From contig NZ_LRPB01000048.1 in the NCBI RefSeq assembly GCF_001592945.1, positions 248,001 through 312,000 of the forward strand: DNA of 64,000 nt, read 5' to 3'. Within the stretch, counting starts at the first letter, position 1; each line of letters starts with the position of its first letter. This document shows positions 60,170 to 64,000 of this stretch, one piece after another. Below the pieces are notes generated by a model. The model saw only the letters and a program-made list of their open reading frames with translations. It did no database searches and had not been told where the DNA came from. Position numbers and translations under genes: made by a program. The stretch is from Roseivirga seohaensis. Lineage in GTDB: Bacteria; Bacteroidota; Bacteroidia; Cytophagales; Cyclobacteriaceae.

Positions 60170-61888
60170 ATGAAAACCACTTCTAAACTCCTTTGCCTAG
60201 GGCTATATCTTTTGCTCACGGTACTCTCTTGCAATTCAGCCGACACGGCAGATGCCATTTATACCAATGGACACATTTACACTTCAGATATTAACAACTC
60301 TAAAGTTGAGGCGGTTGCTGTAAAAGATGGGGTGATCGTAGCCACAGGAAGTCTGACCGAAATTGAGGCTATGAAAGGTAAAGAAACCAAAGTAATAGAC
60401 CTTAATGGCAAAACCATGACTCCGGGCTTTATTGAATCTCATGGGCACTTAATGGGCATTGGCTATAACAAACTAGAACTGGATTTAATGTATGTTAAAA
60501 CCTATGATGAACTGGTGGAAAAAGTGGCAGAAGCAGTTCAGAAAGCTAAGCCAGGCGAGTGGATTACGGGCCGTGGCTGGCATCAAGATAAATGGATAGA
60601 GCGCCCCGACAATATGGTAAAAGGCTTTCAAACGCATGATAAATTAAGTGCCGTTTCACCAGACAACCCCGTTTACCTTCGCCACGCCAGTGGTCATGCC
60701 ACCTTTGCTAATGAAAAAGCGATGCAGCTGGCAGGTGTAAACCGGTTGAGTATTGAACAACTGTCAAGTCAAGTAGAAGGTGGCGAAATAATTAAGGATG
60801 ACCTAGGCAACCCAACAGGAGTATTTACAGAACGTGCCTCTGGTTTGGTAGGGCGTTTAGTGTCTGGAACTACCGAAGAAAAAGACGATCAAGCTTTAGA
60901 AATGGCCATTCAAGAATGTTTGGAAAAAGGAATTACTAGTTTTCACGATGCTGGTTCAGGCCAGAACTTTATCGATAGATTAGAGCGATTTAAGGCCGAA
61001 GGAAAGCTTGGAATCAGAATGTATGTTATGCTTACAGGAAGATCGCCAGAACTGCTTGAACAATGGTATGAAAGAGGCCCAATGATCGACCCAGATCATT
61101 ATGTAACTGTCCGCTCTATCAAATTAAATTGCGATGGCGCTTTAGGCCCTCGCGGTGCTTGGCTTTTAGAAGATTATACCGACAGAGCTGGCCATACAGG
61201 GCACGAAACACTGCCAATGGAAATGGTAACTGAAGTTTCAGAAAAAGGGCTTCAGCATGGTTTTCAGGTTTGTTCTCACGCCATTGGCGACCGTGCTAAC
61301 CGAGAAATCCTAGATCGCTATCAAGCTGCTTTTGAGAAACACCCTGATTTGGCCACAGATCACCGTTTTAGAATTGAGCATGCACAACATTTGAGTGGCG
61401 CAGACATTCCTCGTTTCGGGCAATTAGGCGTAATTCCGGCCATGCAAGCCATTCACATGAGCTCAGACCGACCTTGGGCAATTGACCGACTGGGGAAAGC
61501 TAGAATAGAAGAAGGTGCTTATGTATGGCAAGACTTACTTAAATCTGGGGCAATTATTCCAAACGGAACCGATGCACCAGTAGAGCCTGTTGATCCCATC
61601 CCTTCTTTTTATGCATCAGTTTCTCGAAAAACATTAGCAGGTTTACCCGAAGGTGGATTCGAGCCTAATCAGAAAATGACACGTGAACAAGCCTTGAAAT
61701 CATTTACCATTTTTGGGGCTTACAGCGAGTTCGAAGAAGACTTTAAAGGCAGTATTGAGGTGGGAAAAGTAGCAGACTTTACTGTTTTCGATAAAGACAT
61801 TATGACTATTCCCCAAGCAGAAATTCTAAACACCAAAGTTGCGATGACCATTGTAGGTGGAAAAATTCTTTACGAAGCCAAACAGTAA
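60170..61888 (+). CDS. Amidohydrolase, YtcJ/NfdA-like, lipoprotein
   Basis: A 572-residue metal-dependent hydrolase. The signal peptide ends in a lipobox with Cys21 (TVLSC), so it is membrane-anchored. The HxH metal motif is in GFIESHGHLMG near residue 87, a DGALGPRGAWLL stretch near 318, and further His ligands are in CSHAIGDRAN near 364 and EHAQHLSG near 400. A C-terminal beta-sandwich domain holds the end. The substrate is unknown. The next gene starts 14 bases after the stop. Confidence 0.87.
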   Translation: MKTTSKLLCLGLYLLLTVLSCNSADTADAIYTNGHIYTSDINNSKVEAVAVKDGVIVATGSLTEIEAMKGKETKVIDLNGKTMTPGFIESHGHLMGIGYNKLELDLMYVKTYDELVEKVAEAVQKAKPGEWITGRGWHQDKWIERPDNMVKGFQTHDKLSAVSPDNPVYLRHASGHATFANEKAMQLAGVNRLSIEQLSSQVEGGEIIKDDLGNPTGVFTERASGLVGRLVSGTTEEKDDQALEMAIQECLEKGITSFHDAGSGQNFIDRLERFKAEGKLGIRMYVMLTGRSPELLEQWYERGPMIDPDHYVTVRSIKLNCDGALGPRGAWLLEDYTDRAGHTGHETLPMEMVTEVSEKGLQHGFQVCSHAIGDRANREILDRYQAAFEKHPDLATDHRFRIEHAQHLSGADIPRFGQLGVIPAMQAIHMSSDRPWAIDRLGKARIEEGAYVWQDLLKSGAIIPNGTDAPVEPVDPIPSFYASVSRKTLAGLPEGGFEPNQKMTREQALKSFTIFGAYSEFEEDFKGSIEVGKVADFTVFDKDIMTIPQAEILNTKVAMTIVGGKILYEAKQ

Positions 61889-61902
61889 GCTAATCAATTA
61901 AA

Positions 61903-62385
61903 ATGGATACAGAACCTAGAATTGTAAGGATTGAGCAAAAGATAATTATTGGTAAGCGATTAGAAATGTCGCTTGCCAATAATCGAACTGGGGAACTTTG
62001 GGGCAGCTTTATGCCCAGACGAAAAGAAATAGGGAATACGCTCAACTCCAACCTCATTTCTATGCAGGTGTATTCTGAACCTTTAACTCTTGGTCGGTTT
62101 GACCAAACCTTTGAAAAATGGGCTGGGGTTGAAGTTTCTGACTTTAATACTATTCCCGAAGGAATGAAAAGTTTTATGTTAGAAGAAGGGCTTTATGCAG
62201 TATTCGACTACAAAGGCTCAAGTACAGACCACAGCATTTTTGCTTACATCTTCGGAACATGGATACCTAAATCAGATTACAATTTAGACAACAGGCCTCA
62301 CTTCGAAATTTTGGGAGCTAAGTACAAAAATGCAGACCCCAATTCTGAAGAAGAAATATGGATTCCAATTAAGCCAAAAAACTAA
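61903..62385 (+). CDS. GyrI-like effector-binding domain protein
   Basis: A 160-residue standalone domain of the AraC-effector-binding/GyrI/SOUL-like type, with no DNA-binding part. It has an alternating beta-alpha repeat (EPRIVRIEQKIIIGKRLEMSL at the start, GLYAVFDYKGSS near 104) and an acidic C-terminal part with EEIWIPIK. Such domains bind small hydrophobic or cationic molecules and may hydrolyse or sense them. It is translated after the amidohydrolase gene. Confidence 0.78.
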   Translation: MDTEPRIVRIEQKIIIGKRLEMSLANNRTGELWGSFMPRRKEIGNTLNSNLISMQVYSEPLTLGRFDQTFEKWAGVEVSDFNTIPEGMKSFMLEEGLYAVFDYKGSSTDHSIFAYIFGTWIPKSDYNLDNRPHFEILGAKYKNADPNSEEEIWIPIKPKN

Positions 62386-62407
62386 GTTATAGGCCGAGTT
62401 TGCCCTG

Positions 62408-63046
62408 TCAAATAATTCCTTTTTCCATTGAAAAGGAGATCAACTCCGCGGTGTTTTTCACTCCCAGTTTGTGCATGATGTTTCTACGATGGGTTTTAAC
62501 TGTATGCTCACTAATAAAAAGCGCTTCCGCAATGGCCTTACTGTTCATCCCCTTGCCAATACAGCCTATAATTTCCTTTTCTCTATCTGATAGTTGATCT
62601 ACCAAGTTCCCCTCGCTGGGGTTTTTATTACCTCGCAAATAGTCAAAAATTTGATTATTGATTTTTGGGTGAAAATAGTTTTCTCTTCTACTTACCTTTT
62701 CAATAGCTTCTGTCAACTCTGATTTTGAAGCGTCTTTAAGAATATAGCCTTGCGCACCTGTTTCCAATGTTCTTCTAATGTACTTCATGTCTTGGTGCAT
62801 GGTGAGCATTAATACAGGAACATCCAGACCGTTCTTTTTCATTAACTCTAAAACCCCAACGCCATCAATCAATGGCATACTAATATCCATTAGAATCATA
62901 TCAACCTCTATTTCAGAAAGTATGGCTGGAACGTTGTTGCCGTTGGTAGTAATTTTCACAATTTCAATTCCATCATTGGGATTAAACATAGAGCGAACTC
63001 CTTCACCAAATAATTGATGATCATCTACAAGCAAGGCGCGTATCAT
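62408..63046 (-). CDS. Response regulator, NarL/FixJ family
   Basis: A 212-residue two-component regulator. The receiver domain (1-120) has the acidic pair LVDDH near 6, phosphoacceptor Asp54 in LMDISMP, and Lys in the LKDASK switch region. The LuxR-type helix-turn-helix (about 145-205) contains LSDREKEIIGCIGKGMNSK near the start. It overlaps the kinase gene by 4 bases, so the two are translated together. The target genes are not shown. Confidence 0.93.
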   Translation of the reverse strand: MIRALLVDDHQLFGEGVRSMFNPNDGIEIVKITTNGNNVPAILSEIEVDMILMDISMPLIDGVGVLELMKKNGLDVPVLMLTMHQDMKYIRRTLETGAQGYILKDASKSELTEAIEKVSRRENYFHPKINNQIFDYLRGNKNPSEGNLVDQLSDREKEIIGCIGKGMNSKAIAEALFISEHTVKTHRRNIMHKLGVKNTAELISFSMEKGII

Positions 63047-64000
63047 ACTTTTAACAGGGTTTGTTCAATAGATATGGGTAAATCAATAATAACCGTAGTT
63101 CCTTTTTCAGGTCTACTGTCTACTTCAAATTCCCCATGCAATTCGGTAATTCTTTCTTGTAAACTCTTAAGCCCCATTCCTTGCGAATTCTTCATTAAAA
63201 AATCAGCATCAAAACCACGACCGTTATCTTCTACAATAATGTTGATAATATCTTCTAAGCAGGTTAATTGAATGGTAAGCTTTGTGGCCTTTGCGTGTTT
63301 CAACACATTACTTACAAGCTCTTGAATTACTCTATAAGCCGTAATTTCAATGGTAGAATCTAGTTTTTCTGCACAGTTAGAAGAATGAAATGACACTTGA
63401 ATTTTTCCTGATTGAGAAATGGAATTGGTCAAATCCTTTAACGCAGGCACCAAACCAAAGGCTTCTGAAATACCTACATGCATAGAATGAGAAAGGCTTC
63501 GAATGTCTATACAGGCTTGATCTACAAGTTTGGCCAAATGCTGCATTTGTTGCTCGCTTTCGGGTGTAATTTGCTTATTAGCCGCCACCGTAGTTAAATT
63601 CACTTTTACCGTAGCCATTAAGCTACCAAAATGATCATGTAGTTCTTTGGCGATTCGCTTACGTTCTTGCTCCTGCCCTTCTACCATTGCCTCTAGGGTT
63701 TTGGTTTGTTGTTGAATCATTAGTTGGTTCACTTCCTTGTTTCGCGATTCCTTCTCTTCATTTATCTTCAATTTAGTCAACACAAGGCGCTGCCTAAAAT
63801 AGAAGTAAAATATGAGTACCAAAACAAATAGAGCAATCGCTAAAACAATGAACACTAACTTATTTGCTGCTTCCTTTTGGGCCAATGCCGCATTTGCTTC
63901 ACTTTTTGCATTTACCACTTCGTTCTCAAGTTCCAGTTGCGAAATCTGCTTGTCCTTCTTTTCCGACTCATAGATTTCTCTGATCTCAGCCAGTTGACTC
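63043..64000 (-). CDS. Sensor histidine kinase, HisKA_3 type (N-terminus outside window)
   Basis: Only the C-terminal part, about 318 residues, lies in the window. The reading frame remains open to base 64000, so the apparent GTG start at 63918 is not real. It has a coiled-coil start (SQLAEIREIYESEKKD), a membrane helix, the phosphoacceptor region KRIAKELHDHFGSLM, an N box (QELVSNVLKHAKA), and G boxes (EDNGRGFD and GMGLKSLQER). It phosphorylates the regulator encoded by the overlapping gene. TPR repeats are likely beyond the edge, as in Bacteroidota kinases of this type, but are not visible. Confidence 0.88.
   Translation of the reverse strand, partial: SQLAEIREIYESEKKDKQISQLELENEVVNAKSEANAALAQKEAANKLVFIVLAIALFVLVLIFYFYFRQRLVLTKLKINEEKESRNKEVNQLMIQQQTKTLEAMVEGQEQERKRIAKELHDHFGSLMATVKVNLTTVAANKQITPESEQQMQHLAKLVDQACIDIRSLSHSMHVGISEAFGLVPALKDLTNSISQSGKIQVSFHSSNCAEKLDSTIEITAYRVIQELVSNVLKHAKATKLTIQLTCLEDIINIIVEDNGRGFDADFLMKNSQGMGLKSLQERITELHGEFEVDSRPEKGTTVIIDLPISIEQTLLKV

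Noticed and set aside
63043-63918. A complete-looking kinase starting with GTG at 63918
   Set aside because: The frame stays open upstream to the window edge with coiled-coil sequence typical of the family, so the true start is outside.

Overview
ORGANISM. The window looks like a chromosome segment of a Bacteroidota bacterium, most likely a marine-type member of the Cytophagales. The support is type IX secretion components (a PorE-like OmpA lipoprotein-type protein and the SprA-associated plug protein), a PUR-family DUF3276 protein, TAnnTTTG promoter elements, a weak-Shine-Dalgarno style of gene start, and an AT-rich background. I cannot name the genus from sequence alone. I saw no tRNA, rRNA, transposase or CRISPR array. 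No stretch over 300 bases lacks a gene; the largest gap is about 290 bases, at 32155-32442.

REGION 1 (1-32154, minus strand): one long surface-polysaccharide locus, read from 32154 down to 1 with mostly overlapping or closely spaced genes. It opens with Kdo synthesis (kdsC, kdsA), then a Wza-like export lipoprotein, a Wzc-like chain-length regulator and tyrosine kinase with a striking Tyr-Gly repeat tail, and a PglK/MsbA-like ABC flippase. Next comes a nonulosonic (legionaminic-type) acid pathway at 14873-25622: 4,6-dehydratase, aminotransferase, methyltransferase, formyltransferase, PLP enzyme, ATP-grasp ligase, condensing synthase, hydrolysing 2-epimerase, SDR, LegX/PtmE-type nucleotidyltransferase and CMP-sugar synthetase. 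A sialyltransferase-like protein and several GT4 glycosyltransferases follow. A second activated-sugar module lies at 8158-11552 (HAD phosphatase, SDR, hydroxyacid dehydrogenase, cytidylyltransferase). The locus ends with more glycosyltransferases, a Wzy-like polymerase, and a di-N-acetylbacillosamine initiation cassette (PglA-, PglC-, PglD-, PglE- and PglF-like genes, the last cut by the window edge). The likely model is that bacillosamine-phosphate primes undecaprenyl phosphate, the glycosyltransferases extend it with a CMP-activated nonulosonate among other sugars, the ABC protein flips the unit, Wzy polymerises it, and Wza/Wzc export it.

The part from about 12.66 to 26.7 kb is clearly richer in G+C: lines counted by hand give 50-58%, against mostly 25-37% in the AT-rich flanks. 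One edge falls inside the ABC flippase gene. This suggests an imported serotype-like cassette.

REGION 2 (32281-43307): penicillin-acylase family enzyme, small membrane protein, a SerB-SerA fusion for serine synthesis, phosphoglucomutase, DinB-like protein, MurB, an MFS exporter and an amidinotransferase/arginine deiminase-fold enzyme. Two strong bidirectional terminators mark convergent ends.

REGION 3 (43334-57433): PorE, a solo ABC ATPase, a PQQ-type sugar dehydrogenase, an ABC-F protein, two small lipoproteins, an ECF sigma factor with a combined membrane-anchor and beta-barrel partner, the T9SS plug protein, an isolated Cas6-like endoribonuclease, YchF, an AI-2E family transporter and DUF3276.

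REGION 4 (57625-64000): DUF58 protein, ferredoxin, LuxC-type acyl-CoA reductase, YtcJ-like amidohydrolase lipoprotein, effector-binding-domain protein, and a NarL-type two-component pair whose kinase is cut by the window edge.

The most novel material is the nonulosonate cassette (a formyltransferase where LegH is expected, a 2-epimerase with altered active-site residues, and an extra PLP enzyme plus ATP-grasp pair), the four-gene CMP-activation module, and the mosaic flippase.
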